DNA of 64,000 nucleotides from Streptomyces sp. Je 1-369 (lineage in GTDB: Bacteria; Actinomycetota; Actinomycetes; Streptomycetales; Streptomycetaceae). Positions 49,392 through 57,838 of this stretch are shown piece after piece. The notes under the pieces were generated by a model. It was not told the origin of the DNA and did no database searches. It saw only the letters and a list, made by a program, of their open reading frames with translations. The stretch lies in the NCBI RefSeq assembly GCF_026810505.1, contig NZ_CP101750.1:5451501-5515500 (forward strand), read 5' to 3'. How positions within the stretch are numbered: position 1 is the stretch's first letter; each line of letters opens with the position of its first letter. The translations under genes were made by a program, and so were the position numbers.

Positions 49392-50366
49392 ATGCAGCAT
49401 CAGCACAGGTCACAGGGGCGGCTGTCACACGACAGTGACGCGCAGGACATCGTGGCGCTGCTCGCGCCACGCCTCGCGTACTTCGCGGGAGTCGCCCGCA
49501 CCGAACACGTCACGCGCGCCGCCGAGCAGATGCGCATCCCCCAGTCGACGCTGTCCCGCGCCCTCGTCCGCCTCGAACGGGACCTCGGCGTCGACCTGTT
49601 CGCACGCCGCGGCCGCACGGTCTCGCTCACCCCGGCGGGCCGCACCTTCCTCACGTCGGTGGAGCGGGCCCTCGGCGAGGTGGAGCGCGCCGCCGAGTCG
49701 GTGCGCGCCGACGCCGACCCGGCCTCCGGCAAGGTCGCCTTCGGCTTTCTGCACACCATGGGCTCGGAGACGGTCCCCGGCCTCATCCGCGCCTTCCGCG
49801 CCGACCACCCCCGCATCCGCTTCAGCCTCGTCCAGAACTACGGCGAGGCGATGCTGGAGCGGCTGCGCGCGGGCGAACTCGACCTCTGCCTCACCTCACC
49901 CGTACCCGACGCCCCCGACCTGGTCGCCCGCCGCCTCGACGAGCAGCGCCTGCGCCTGGTCGTCCCCGACGACCACCGCCTCGCCTCCCGCAAACGGGTC
50001 CGCCTCGCCGAGACCGCGGAGGAGGCATTCGTGACCCTGGAGCCCGGGTACGGCCTGCGCCGCATCACGGACGCCCTCTGCCGCGAGGCGGGCTTCAAGC
50101 CCCGCATCGCCTTCGAGGGCGAGGAGGCGGAGACCCTGCGCGGCCTGGTCGCGGCAGGCCTTGGCGTGGCCCTGCTGCCGCCGCCCGCGGTGCCGCGGCC
50201 GGGAGTGGTGGAGCTGACGGTGACGGGCCAGCGGGCGGTGCGCGAGATCGGCGTGGCCTGGCTCGACGGCCACCCGGACACGCCACCGGTGGCGGCGTTC
50301 AAGGAGTTCCTGCTGAGCAGGAAGGGAAAGCTCCTGCAGCAGTCCTCCCAGCAGGTCACCTTCTGA
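49392..50366 (+). CDS. LysR-family regulator
   Basis: 324 residues from ATG 49392. Helix-turn-helix: PRLAYFAGVARTEHVTRAAEQMRIPQSTLSRALVRLERDLG, followed by an effector domain (GKVAFGFLHTMGSETVPG onward). It is probably the regulator of the divergent MFS gene. No ribosome site is present; CATAAT lies at 49379-49384, 7 bases before the start, consistent with a leaderless transcript. The palindrome-like CCAATGCATGG in the gap may be part of the operator. Confidence 0.88.
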   Translation: MQHQHRSQGRLSHDSDAQDIVALLAPRLAYFAGVARTEHVTRAAEQMRIPQSTLSRALVRLERDLGVDLFARRGRTVSLTPAGRTFLTSVERALGEVERAAESVRADADPASGKVAFGFLHTMGSETVPGLIRAFRADHPRIRFSLVQNYGEAMLERLRAGELDLCLTSPVPDAPDLVARRLDEQRLRLVVPDDHRLASRKRVRLAETAEEAFVTLEPGYGLRRITDALCREAGFKPRIAFEGEEAETLRGLVAAGLGVALLPPPAVPRPGVVELTVTGQRAVREIGVAWLDGHPDTPPVAAFKEFLLSRKGKLLQQSSQQVTF

Positions 50367-50375
50367 TTCAGCGGG

Positions 50376-51140
50376 TCACCTCCGGAGCGACCGCCCGAAG
50401 CCGGAGGCAAGAGGCATCCGCAGCCCCAGCGGCGGCGGCGCCGCCAACGCGTCCTCAAGGGGCCGGGCGAAGTCCGCCCCGAACAACGTCCCCATCACGA
50501 AGTCCGAAGCCAGCGCGAGGACTTCGGACTGATGCTGGTGCAGCCGGTGCCCGTCCGAGTGCACCTCGAACCTGCACACGTCCCGGTTCGCCTTCTTCGC
50601 CCGCTCGGCGAGCCGGAACGACAGCTCGGGATCGGTCCGCTCGTCGTTCGTGCCGTGCACGATGAGCACCCGCCGCCCCGCGAGCTGCTTCACCGGCTCG
50701 GGCGGCGCCGCCACATCGTCCTCGGGCAGCCAGGGCGCCATCGCCAACACGGAGTCGACGGCCGTGTGCCCGCCCGCGCGGAGCGCTGCCCGGCCGCCCA
50801 TGTCCACTCCGGCGAGACAGACGGGGACGTCGCCGTAGAGACGTACGATTTCGTCGGCCGCCCAGTTCGTGTCGCGGGCCAGCTCCGCCTGCGCCCCGTT
50901 CCAGCCCCGGCAGCGGTAGTGCACGACGTGCGTGACGAGCCCCGCCTCCCGGCCGTCCTGGGCGAGTCTGCGGCCCAGCGCACGCACCCCGACCCCCGCG
51001 AGCGGCGACGGCTTGCGGCTGGAGGTCTCGGCGCCACCGGGGAGCAGCAGCACCACTCCGCCCACCGACGAAGGCGCCGTCCCGATCACACGCCCGAGCC
51101 TGGCCGCGCCCGCCGGCTCCGCGGTCCCTTCCTGTGCCAT
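50376..51140 (-). CDS. Alpha/beta hydrolase-fold protein with Asp at the nucleophile elbow
   Basis: 254 residues from ATG 51140. The fold is seen in VVLLLPGGAETSSRK, a central AGVDMGGRAALRAGG elbow, VLIVHGTNDERTDPE (acid) and SDGHRLHQH (His). The elbow Gly-Val-Asp-Met-Gly has Asp where esterases have Ser. Haloalkane dehalogenases also use Asp, but the rest of the sequence gives no sign of that family, so loss of hydrolase activity is also possible. It is divergent from adenosine deaminase (102 bp between starts), sharing the promoter region with its regulatory palindrome. Confidence 0.75.
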   Translation of the reverse strand: MAQEGTAEPAGAARLGRVIGTAPSSVGGVVLLLPGGAETSSRKPSPLAGVGVRALGRRLAQDGREAGLVTHVVHYRCRGWNGAQAELARDTNWAADEIVRLYGDVPVCLAGVDMGGRAALRAGGHTAVDSVLAMAPWLPEDDVAAPPEPVKQLAGRRVLIVHGTNDERTDPELSFRLAERAKKANRDVCRFEVHSDGHRLHQHQSEVLALASDFVMGTLFGADFARPLEDALAAPPPLGLRMPLASGFGRSLRR

Positions 51141-51214
51141 GACAGAACAGTGTCAGAAGCCATGGTGTACGCCACCCTTCCGCAGGGTCACTGTTACGTA
51201 TCGACCAGTGAGTT

Positions 51215-51226
51215 CTACGCGCGTAG
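51215..51226. promoter_or_regulatory. Perfect palindrome CTACGCGCGTAG, add promoter
   Basis: A perfect 12-bp palindrome 16 bp before the adenosine deaminase start. TAGAGT at 51231-51236 is a likely -10 element and places the transcription start at or next to the ATG. It is the best-preserved copy of the element found at nucleoside genes. Confidence 0.75.
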
Positions 51227-51242
51227 GCGCTAGAGTGCCGAA

Positions 51243-52412
51243 ATGACGAGCCAGACACACACGACCGGTCACACGGACCGTGAAACGCCCAGCGCCGAGC
51301 AGATCCGCCGCGCCCCGAAGGTGCTCCTCCACGACCACCTCGACGGCGGCCTGCGCCCCGGCACGATCGTCGACCTCGCCCGTGAGAACGGGTACGAGGG
51401 CCTGCCCGAGACCGACCCCGACAAGCTCGGGATCTGGTTCCGCGAGGCGGCCGACTCCGGCTCCCTGGAGCGGTACCTGGAGACCTTCGCCCACACCTGC
51501 GCGGTGATGCAGACGAAGGACGCCCTCAAGCGCGTGGCCGCCGAGTGCGCCGAGGACCTCGCCGAGGACGGCGTCGTCTACGCCGAGATCCGGTACGCCC
51601 CCGAGCAGCACCTGGAGCAGGGGCTCACCCTCGAAGAGGTCGTCGAGGCCGTCAACGAGGGCTTCCGCGAGGGCGAGCGCCGCGCGAAGGAGAACGGTCA
51701 CCGCATCCGCGTGGGCGCGCTCCTCACCGCGATGCGGCACGCCGCCCGAGCCCTGGAGATCGCCGAACTCGCCAACCGCTACCGCGACTCGGGCGTCGTC
51801 GGCTTCGACATCGCGGGCGCCGAGGCCGGGTTCCCGCCCACCCGCCACCTCGACGCCTTCGAGTTCCTGAAGCGCGAGAACAACCACTTCACGATCCACG
51901 CGGGCGAGGCCTTCGGTCTGCCGTCGATCTGGCAGGCCCTGCAGTGGTGCGGCGCCGACCGCCTCGGCCACGGCGTGCGCATCATCGACGACATCGAGAT
52001 CGCCGATGACGGCACCGTCCGCCTCGGCCGCCTCGCGTCGTACGTACGGGACAAGCGCATCCCGCTGGAGCTCTGCCCGACGTCCAACCTCCAGACGGGC
52101 GCCGCCACTTCCTACGCGGAGCACCCCATCGGGCTGCTGCGCAAGCTGCACTTCCGCGCGACGGTGAACACCGACAACCGTCTGATGTCCGGCACCAGCA
52201 TGAGCCGCGAATTCGAGCACCTGGTCGGCACGTTCGGCTACTCGCTCGACGACATGCAGTGGTTCACAGTCAATGCGATGAAATCAGCATTCATTCCTTT
52301 CGATGAACGACTGGCCATGATCAACGACGTGATCAAGCCCGGCTATGCCGAGCTGAAGTCCGAATGGCTGTTCCGCCAGACCGTCTCGACCAGCGGTTCT
52401 GTCGGGAGCTGA
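51243..52412 (+). CDS. add: Adenosine deaminase
   Basis: 389 residues from ATG 51243. Zinc ligands: LHDHLDGGL (His30, His32) and the later HAGEAFG His; the catalytic acid and metal-binding Asp appear in [10 protein letters not shown], where the second Asp of the classical TDDP is Asn, as I recall for many actinobacterial enzymes. It deaminates adenosine and deoxyadenosine to inosine and deoxyinosine. No ribosome site precedes the ATG and the probable -10 hexamer ends 6 bases before it, so the mRNA appears leaderless. A strong terminator follows. Confidence 0.94.
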   Translation: MTSQTHTTGHTDRETPSAEQIRRAPKVLLHDHLDGGLRPGTIVDLARENGYEGLPETDPDKLGIWFREAADSGSLERYLETFAHTCAVMQTKDALKRVAAECAEDLAEDGVVYAEIRYAPEQHLEQGLTLEEVVEAVNEGFREGERRAKENGHRIRVGALLTAMRHAARALEIAELANRYRDSGVVGFDIAGAEAGFPPTRHLDAFEFLKRENNHFTIHAGEAFGLPSIWQALQWCGADRLGHGVRIIDDIEIADDGTVRLGRLASYVRDKRIPLELCPTSNLQTGAATSYAEHPIGLLRKLHFRATVNTDNRLMSGTSMSREFEHLVGTFGYSLDDMQWFTVNAMKSAFIPFDERLAMINDVIKPGYAELKSEWLFRQTVSTSGSVGS

Positions 52413-52442
52413 CGGATTCACGTCCGCGTCGTACGACGCGTG

Positions 52443-52472
52443 AGCGGCCGGGGTGTGCACACCCCGGCCGCT
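52443..52472. terminator. Strong intrinsic terminator after add
   Basis: A perfect 30-bp palindrome (arms AGCGGCCGGGGTGTG and complement) is followed by a T-rich tail (TTTCCTTTTT), the best intrinsic terminator in the window. Confidence 0.9.
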
Positions 52473-52575
52473 TTCCTTTTTGCGCCCGGCCCGTGATTCG
52501 GGCTGCTGACGGTCGTTGAACCGCTCAAACCCCCCTCCCCACATCCGTAAGCAAAGACGCAAGGACGCATTGAAG

Positions 52576-52896
52576 ATGAAGCAGTCTGCCGCCAAGTCCC
52601 TCGGTGTCGCCGCTCTCGGCGCCGCTTTCGCCGCCGCGGGTGCCGGTGCCGCGAACGCCGTCCCCGCCGACCCCGCGGCCGCGCTCGGCCCCGTCTCCTC
52701 CATGGTCCCGGCCGCCGGCGCCACCGAGTCCCTCTCCGCCGGACAGAACGCCCTCGGCAGCGGCCTGAACGCCACCGAGCCCGTCCTCAACAACGTCAAG
52801 GGCCCCAAGCCGGGCGGCCCGACCTCGCCGGTCTCCGGCCTGCTCGGCGGCCTGCCCCTCGGCGGCAGCGGCGTCAACGGCCTGCCGCTCGGCTGA
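52576..52896 (+). CDS. Small secreted Ala/Gly/Pro-rich protein
   Basis: 106 residues if ATG 52576 is used; TTG 52570 has better spacing to the AAGGA site and adds two residues. Sec signal: MKQSAAKSLGVAALGAAFAAAGAGAANA, cleaved after ANA. The mature part is low in charge and rich in Gly, Pro and Leu (GLLGGLPLGGSGVNGLPLG). It resembles abundant small exported Streptomyces proteins without known function, and is analogous to the secreted protein at 58705. A terminator follows. Confidence 0.8.
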   Translation: MKQSAAKSLGVAALGAAFAAAGAGAANAVPADPAAALGPVSSMVPAAGATESLSAGQNALGSGLNATEPVLNNVKGPKPGGPTSPVSGLLGGLPLGGSGVNGLPLG

Positions 52897-52917
52897 CCGG
52901 ACCCCGTCCGAACGCCC

Positions 52918-52950
52918 GATGGGGCGCCCCTCACGCAGGGGCGCCCCATC
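52918..52950. terminator. Hairpin terminator between convergent genes
   Basis: A 13-bp stem (GATGGGGCGCCCC at 52918-52930, complement at 52938-52950) with a 7-base loop lies between the secreted-protein gene and the convergent PspC gene. Confidence 0.85.
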
Positions 52951-52977
52951 GTCGTGTCACGGTCGTCCGGCCGCGGA

Positions 52978-53178
52978 TCACCAGGCCTGACGCGCCTTGC
53001 TCTCCGAGGGGAGCAGGATCCACATCGCGATGTAGAGCAGGAACTGCGGGCCGGGCAGCAGGCACGAGACCACGAAGATCACGCGCATGGTCGTCGCGGA
53101 CGTGCCGAAGCGCTTGGCGAGGGCTGCGCACACTCCGCCGATCATCCGGCCGTGGGTGGGGCGGGCAAGGGCGGTCAT
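52978..53178 (-). CDS. PspC-domain membrane protein
   Basis: 66 residues from ATG 53178, preceded by AAGGAG. The PspC pattern is complete: GRMIGGVCAALAKRFGTSATTMRVIFVVSCLLPGPQFLLYIAMWILLP. One or two membrane helices are expected, with a short N-terminal cytoplasmic part. PspC proteins take part in membrane stress sensing in other bacteria; no other psp gene is nearby. Confidence 0.9.
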   Translation of the reverse strand: MTALARPTHGRMIGGVCAALAKRFGTSATTMRVIFVVSCLLPGPQFLLYIAMWILLPSESKARQAW

Positions 53179-53269
53179 GGCGGGCTCCTTCGTGAACCGT
53201 AGGTGCGGGGTACTTCCGTGTACCCCGATACGACGACAGTACGTTCACGAACCAGGTCAAAGCATCGCT

Positions 53270-53827
53270 CTACGGTGCGATACCGACCCTGGGAATCGTC
53301 GGGGTCGGACCCTGAGACGTGTCCTCCCGGGGGAGGGGCACCCGGGCCCTCCCGTCACTCCCACGACGGAGCCGCGCCCTGGCCGCGGGCACGACGGCGA
53401 CATGCGCGAGGGCCACCCCGAAGGTGTTCAGGAGCAGCGAGTCGATGTCGACGACCTGACCGGGCACCCCGGTCTGCAGCAGTTCGATGCCGAGCGACAG
53501 CATCGCCCCGGCGGCGACCGTGCGCACCAGCGAACCCCACGGCGAGACCTCGAGCCGGCCGCCGGCCAGCGGAAGCAGCACACCGAGCGGGGCGAGCAGC
53601 AGCACGCTCTCGCCGATCCGGCGGGCCGCCTGCACACCGCCGAGCGCCAGATCCGCCTTGATCCCGGCGAGCGGCTCCATGTTCGCGGCGCTCACCCAGG
53701 GGACGTCCAGCGGGCGCAGCGTGATCCACCCGACGAGCAGAAGATGTGCGACGAGGAGGAGTCCCCCCGCCGCACGGAAGCGAATGGCGGCACTGTGACC
53801 GCCCGAGCCTTGACGCACGCCCCCCAA
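53270..53827 (-). CDS. VanZ-like membrane protein
   Basis: 185 residues from TTG 53827, or 182 from GTG 53818. Four membrane segments; the VanZ-type landmarks are LVGWITLRPLD, LLLAPLGVLLPL, SLGIELLQTGVPGQVVDIDSLLLNTFGVALA. VanZ family members give low-level teicoplanin resistance in enterococci, but most actinobacterial copies have no known role. The C-terminal tail is charged and unconserved. It ends an apparent minus-strand run with the afsQ genes, 43 bp after the lipoprotein gene. Confidence 0.8.
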   Translation of the reverse strand: MGGVRQGSGGHSAAIRFRAAGGLLLVAHLLLVGWITLRPLDVPWVSAANMEPLAGIKADLALGGVQAARRIGESVLLLAPLGVLLPLAGGRLEVSPWGSLVRTVAAGAMLSLGIELLQTGVPGQVVDIDSLLLNTFGVALAHVAVVPAARARLRRGSDGRARVPLPREDTSQGPTPTIPRVGIAP

Positions 53828-53870
53828 GACGCCGGGGGCGGCAGGATCGGTTCCGCGTACCCGGCGGTGG

Positions 53871-54470
53871 TTACTCGACGGTTTGCACGGGCGGAGCCAC
53901 GGTCCCGGGCCGGGACCGCACCTCCGAAGTGCACTCGTACCGCTTCAAAGGGCTGTTCGCGGGGCCGCCCATGACCACCGTGCCGCCGTCCGACGACGCG
54001 TTGTCGGCCAGCGTGCACACGATCTGCGCGAGTGCGAACGTGGACAGGTTCTCCGGCGGAGTGCTCAGGCGCAGCGCGTCCGCGGGGTCGCCCCTGCGCG
54101 GCCCGGAGACGCTGGTGCCGCGGCGCACGTCCGTGGCGAAGCCCGCCTGCTTCTCCTCGTCCGACGGCGACGCCGCCAGCTGGTCGAGGAGGGCCTGCGC
54201 GATGCGCACCCGGTCGGTGGTCGCCTTGTCCGTGGGCAGCTGCACATCCCGGTCGACGGTCACCAGCTGCGCCGCGCACACCAGGAAGACCTCCACCGGC
54301 ACCCCGTTGCCCGACCGCGACGCGAGGGTGGAGCCCGACATCACACACGGCACCCGCGACGGCGCCGCGCCGTAGTCCGTCGGCACCTCCGTCGTCCTGA
54401 TCCCGCACCCGGCGAGCACGGCGGCGAGACCCGCGACGGCGGCCGCGGCCCGTATCCGACGCCCGTTCAC
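53871..54470 (-). CDS. Lipoprotein in the afsQ operon
   Basis: 199 residues; GTG 54470 overlaps the kinase stop (GTGA). Signal ends at lipobox VLAGC, so it should be anchored outside the membrane. The mature part resembles GerMN-type domains (VEVFLVCAAQLVTVDRDVQLP, ALLDQLAASPSD) with several cysteines. Translational coupling to the sensor kinase suggests a role in signal perception or modulation. In S. coelicolor a lipoprotein gene occupies the same place (recalled). Confidence 0.8.
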   Translation of the reverse strand: MNGRRIRAAAAVAGLAAVLAGCGIRTTEVPTDYGAAPSRVPCVMSGSTLASRSGNGVPVEVFLVCAAQLVTVDRDVQLPTDKATTDRVRIAQALLDQLAASPSDEEKQAGFATDVRRGTSVSGPRRGDPADALRLSTPPENLSTFALAQIVCTLADNASSDGGTVVMGGPANSPLKRYECTSEVRSRPGTVAPPVQTVE

Positions 54471-56041
54471 GCCTGGCCCCCTTCCGCGGACTCGCCCGCG
54501 TCGCCCGCGTCGTCCACGTCATCCGCGTCGTCCTCACCGCCGCGCGGCAGCCACAGCGTGAAGACCGCGCCGCCGTCCGGCGAGTTGGCGGCGGTGATCT
54601 CGCCGCCGTGGATGTGCGCGTTCTCCAGCGCGATGGAGAGACCGAGGCCACTGCCCTCGGACCGCGGCCGGGAGGCGGACGCCTTGTAGAAGCGGTCGAA
54701 GACGTGCGGCAGCACGTCCTCGGGGATGCCGGGACCGTGGTCGCGTACGGCGATGACCAGCTTCGCGTCCTCCAGGCGCACCGACACCTCCACCGGGGAG
54801 CCGCCGTGCTTGAGTGCGTTGCCGATGAGGTTCGCCAGGATCACGTCGAGGCGGCGCGGGTCGAGCCGGACCATGATGCCGCGCTCGGCGTCCAGCTCCA
54901 CCGCGTCCAGCCAGGCGCGCGCGTCGATGCACGCGGTGATCTGGTCGGCGATGTCGACGCCGTCAAGGACGAGGCGCGCGGTCCCCGCGTCGAAGCGGGT
55001 GACCTCCATGAGGTTCTCCACGAGGTCGTTCAGACGGCGGGTCTCGCTCACCACGAGGCGTACGGCCGGTTCGATCATCGGGTCCACGGACCCCGTCTCC
55101 GCGTCGAGCTCCTCCTCCAGGACCTCCGTCACGGCGGTGATGGCGGTCAGCGGGGTGCGCAGCTCGTGCGACATGTCGGCGACGAAGCGCCGGGACGCCT
55201 CGTCGCGGGCGCTCATGTCGGCGACCTTCTTCTCCAGGTTCTCCGCGGTCCTGTTGAACGTACGGGACAGGTCGGCCAGCTCATCGGTGCCCGACACCCG
55301 CAGCCGCGTGTCCAGCTTCCCCTCGCCGAGGCGCCGCGCGGCGACACCGAGACGGTGCACGGGCTTCAGGACGGTCGTCGCGGCGGCCTGCGCGAGCAGC
55401 GCCGAGCCGATCAGCGCGAGCCCGGTGGCGATGGCCAGGGACCAGCCGAGCGAACTGAGGTCCTTCGCCTCCGGCTCCAGTGACTTGAGCATGTAACCGG
55501 TCGGGCCGCCGCCGATGACCTTGGCGCCGCCCACCAGATGCGGGGTGCCGTGCTCGGCGGTCCGCTGCCAGTACAGGTGGTAGGGGCTCTTGTTGCCGGA
55601 GGTCAGCGGCTGCTTCTCGGTCACCGCTTTCTGCAGCGAGGCCGGCACCTTGGCGAGCGTGAAGGCGTCCAGGTCGGAGTAGCCGACGAGCTGGCCGCCG
55701 CCCTTCTTCTCGGCGACCAGGAGCACGCTGTAGCGCTGGCTGCTGTTCGCCATCTGCTCGGCGGCCGCCTGCAGTTCGGCCTGCGAGACGTCGGCGGGCA
55801 GCGCGCCCGCACGGTTCTGCATCTGCTGCCTGAAGTCCTTGAGCGCCGCGTCCTGCGCGCGCGTGAGCACCGCCTCGCGGTTGAGCCAGTACGCGATGCC
55901 GGACGCGGAGACCGCCGCGGTGAGCGCCACGAGGCCGAACACCACGACGAGCCGCAGCCGCAGACTCGTGAAGCGCAGACCCGCCAGTATCGCCTTGCGC
56001 GCCGCGGCCCAGCCGCGGAGCTTGTCGTGCGGTTTGGTCAC
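54467..56041 (-). CDS. afsQ2: Sensor histidine kinase AfsQ2
   Basis: 524 residues from GTG 56041, overlapping the afsQ1 stop by four bases. Order: membrane helix 1 (LRLVVVFGLVALTAAVSASG), extracytoplasmic sensor of about 140 residues, helix 2 (LAIATGLALIGSALL), HAMP, HisKA with phospho-acceptor His in FVADMSHELRTPLTAI, and HATPase with NLIGNALKHGG, VRDHGPGIPEDV and GSGLGLSIAL. Gene order and partners identify it as AfsQ2, which with AfsQ1 affects antibiotic production and nitrogen-related responses in S. coelicolor. Confidence 0.93.
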   Translation of the reverse strand: MTKPHDKLRGWAAARKAILAGLRFTSLRLRLVVVFGLVALTAAVSASGIAYWLNREAVLTRAQDAALKDFRQQMQNRAGALPADVSQAELQAAAEQMANSSQRYSVLLVAEKKGGGQLVGYSDLDAFTLAKVPASLQKAVTEKQPLTSGNKSPYHLYWQRTAEHGTPHLVGGAKVIGGGPTGYMLKSLEPEAKDLSSLGWSLAIATGLALIGSALLAQAAATTVLKPVHRLGVAARRLGEGKLDTRLRVSGTDELADLSRTFNRTAENLEKKVADMSARDEASRRFVADMSHELRTPLTAITAVTEVLEEELDAETGSVDPMIEPAVRLVVSETRRLNDLVENLMEVTRFDAGTARLVLDGVDIADQITACIDARAWLDAVELDAERGIMVRLDPRRLDVILANLIGNALKHGGSPVEVSVRLEDAKLVIAVRDHGPGIPEDVLPHVFDRFYKASASRPRSEGSGLGLSIALENAHIHGGEITAANSPDGGAVFTLWLPRGGEDDADDVDDAGDAGESAEGGQA

Positions 56042-56715
56042 TGAGGCGTGTCCAGCCGGTATCCGACGCCGCGCACCGTACGGATCAGGGTCGGCGACGA
56101 GGGGACGTCCTCGACCTTGGCGCGCAGCCGCTGCACACACGCGTCCACGAGCCGCGAGTCGCCGAGGTAGTCGTGCTCCCACACCAGACGCAGCAACTGC
56201 TGCCGCGACAGGGCCTGTCCCGGCCTGCGGCTCAGCTCCAGGAGCAGCCGCAGCTCGGTGGGTGTGAGCTGCAGGTCCTCACCGTTCTTCGTGACGGTCA
56301 TCGCGGCCCGGTCGATGACCAGCGAACCGAACGTCGCCGCGTCGTTCGCCTCGCGCTCGCCGCGCCGCAGCACGGCGCGGATCCGGGCGTCCAGGACCCG
56401 GCCCTGTACGGGTTTGACGACATAGTCGTCGGCGCCGGACTCCAGGCCGACGACCACGTCGATGTCGTCGCTGCGCGCGGTCAGCAGGATGATCGGCAGC
56501 TGGTCGGTGCGCCGGATGCGACGGCACACCTCGAAGCCGTCGATGCCCGGCAGCATCACATCCAGCACGATCAGGTCGGGCCGCTGCTCGCCGAGCAGCT
56601 TCAGACCGTCCTCGCCGGTGGCAGCAGTGGCCACCCGATGCCCCTGGCGCGTCAGCGAAAGCTCCAGGGCCGTCCGGATGGCGTCGTCGTCCTCGATCAG
56701 CAACAGGGAAGGCAC
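56038..56715 (-). CDS. afsQ1: Response regulator AfsQ1
   Basis: 225 residues from GTG 56715, the length I recall for S. coelicolor AfsQ1; ATG 56724 would add three residues. The receiver domain (PSLLLIEDDDAIRTALELS, phospho-acceptor Asp in LIVLDVMLPGIDG, Lys in DYVVKPVQG) is followed by an OmpR-type winged helix (LQLTPTELRLLLELSRRPGQ, LGDSRLVDACVQRLR). It should bind GTnAC-N6-GTnAC sites; one occurs upstream at 56840, between this gene and sigQ. Confidence 0.95.
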   Translation of the reverse strand: MPSLLLIEDDDAIRTALELSLTRQGHRVATAATGEDGLKLLGEQRPDLIVLDVMLPGIDGFEVCRRIRRTDQLPIILLTARSDDIDVVVGLESGADDYVVKPVQGRVLDARIRAVLRRGEREANDAATFGSLVIDRAAMTVTKNGEDLQLTPTELRLLLELSRRPGQALSRQQLLRLVWEHDYLGDSRLVDACVQRLRAKVEDVPSSPTLIRTVRGVGYRLDTPQ

Positions 56716-56839
56716 GGACGTCATTCTGTCCCATGCCACGGCCCAGTTCGACTGCTGGTTCCTCCCCGAGCTCGTAATGGGCAGGTAGATGCCCGCACCC
56801 ACACGTGACCTTCACAGGTGGAAGACCTCCCCGACCCCT

Positions 56840-56855
56840 GTGACAGGCCTGTGAC
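56840..56855. promoter_or_regulatory. AfsQ1 box
   Basis: GTGAC, six bases, GTGAC: an exact match to the published AfsQ1 pattern GTnAC-N6-GTnAC, located between the divergent afsQ1 and sigQ genes. It supports autoregulation and control of sigQ. Confidence 0.8.
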
Positions 56856-56939
56856 AGTCGACGGACACCGCCATGAAGTGACTGCGGCAGAGTTCTGGTC
56901 ACACGGAAGAAGCCGGACTCCACCGACGGGGGGCGCAAG

Positions 56940-57665
56940 ATGAATTCGCTGCACAGCACCAGCTCGAGCGCAGTTGTCACGCGTCTCCACGACGTCGGAC
57001 GGGGGTCTGAGAAGTCCGGTGCCGTGAGCGGGCGGGGGTGCGCTCGCGGCACCGGGCGTCAGCACACCGGGATCATGACGGTGGTTGACAGGGCTCACGG
57101 GGGAGCCGCGTACGGGGAGGACTCGGGGGAGCGGAAGTCACTGTCGGAGGCGGAGTTCACCGCCTACGTCCAGGAACGCCGCGCCTCCCTGTACGCAACC
57201 GCCTACCACCTGACCGGCGACCGGTTCGAGGCCGAGGACCTGCTGCAGAGCGCCCTCTTCTCGACGTACCGGGCCTGGGACCGGATCAGTGACAAGGCCG
57301 CGGTCGGGGGCTACCTCCGCCGCACCATGACGAATCTGCACATCAGCGCGTGGCGCCGCCGCAAGCTGAACGAGTACCCGACCGAGGAGCTGCCGGAGAC
57401 GGTGGGCGACACGGACGCGATGCGCGGCACGGAGCTGCGCGCGGTTCTCTGGCAGGCCCTGGCCCGCCTCCCCGAACTGCAGCGCACGATGCTCGTGCTC
57501 CGCTACTACGAGGGTCGTACGGACCCCGAGATCGCGGACATCCTCGACATCAGTGTCGGCACGGTGAAGTCCAGCATCTGGCGGTCGCTCCGCCGGCTGC
57601 GCGAGGACGAGGTCCTCAGCTTCGGCCGTGACGAGGAGGAGTCCTTCGGCGAGTTGGTCGCCTGA
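56940..57665 (+). CDS. sigQ: ECF sigma factor SigQ
   Basis: 241 residues from ATG 56940. Region 2: AEFTAYVQERRASLYATAYHLTGDRFEAEDLLQSALFSTYRAW and YLRRTMTNLHISAWRRRK; region 4: LPELQRTMLVLRYYEGRTDPEIADILDISVGTVKSSIWRSLRRLRE, as in the SigE/SACE-type actinobacterial ECFs. Its divergent place next to afsQ1-afsQ2 identifies it as SigQ, reported in S. coelicolor to be controlled by AfsQ1 and to oppose its effect on antibiotic production. The first 45 residues are variable. A multi-arm hairpin lies downstream. Confidence 0.92.
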   Translation: MNSLHSTSSSAVVTRLHDVGRGSEKSGAVSGRGCARGTGRQHTGIMTVVDRAHGGAAYGEDSGERKSLSEAEFTAYVQERRASLYATAYHLTGDRFEAEDLLQSALFSTYRAWDRISDKAAVGGYLRRTMTNLHISAWRRRKLNEYPTEELPETVGDTDAMRGTELRAVLWQALARLPELQRTMLVLRYYEGRTDPEIADILDISVGTVKSSIWRSLRRLREDEVLSFGRDEEESFGELVA

Positions 57666-57746
57666 GGGCAGGGGGAAACACGGGGGGCCGTCGCTCCGGG
57701 GGGTTGCGGCGGTTGCACGGGGGACAGCACGGGGGAAACAAGTGGA

Positions 57747-57812
57747 GGACCGGAAGGCCGGGGGGTCTTTCCGGTCCCTCTGCTTTCCGGTCCGTCTTGC
57801 TTTTTCCGGTCC
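57747..57812. terminator. Hairpin with three alternative 3' arms
   Basis: GGACCGGAA (57747-57755) can pair with any of three copies of TTCCGGTCC (57769-57777, 57785-57793, 57804-57812), each followed by a T-rich stretch. It lies between the convergent sigQ and uridine-kinase-like genes. Confidence 0.7.
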
Positions 57813-57838
57813 CTCTGCTTTTTGAGACTGACCCGGGC

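Noticed and set aside
51215..51226. BldD binding site
   Set aside because: The BldD pattern has an odd-length centre (AC-n-C-W-G-n-GT); CTACGCGCGTAG is an even palindrome one base shorter in the core.
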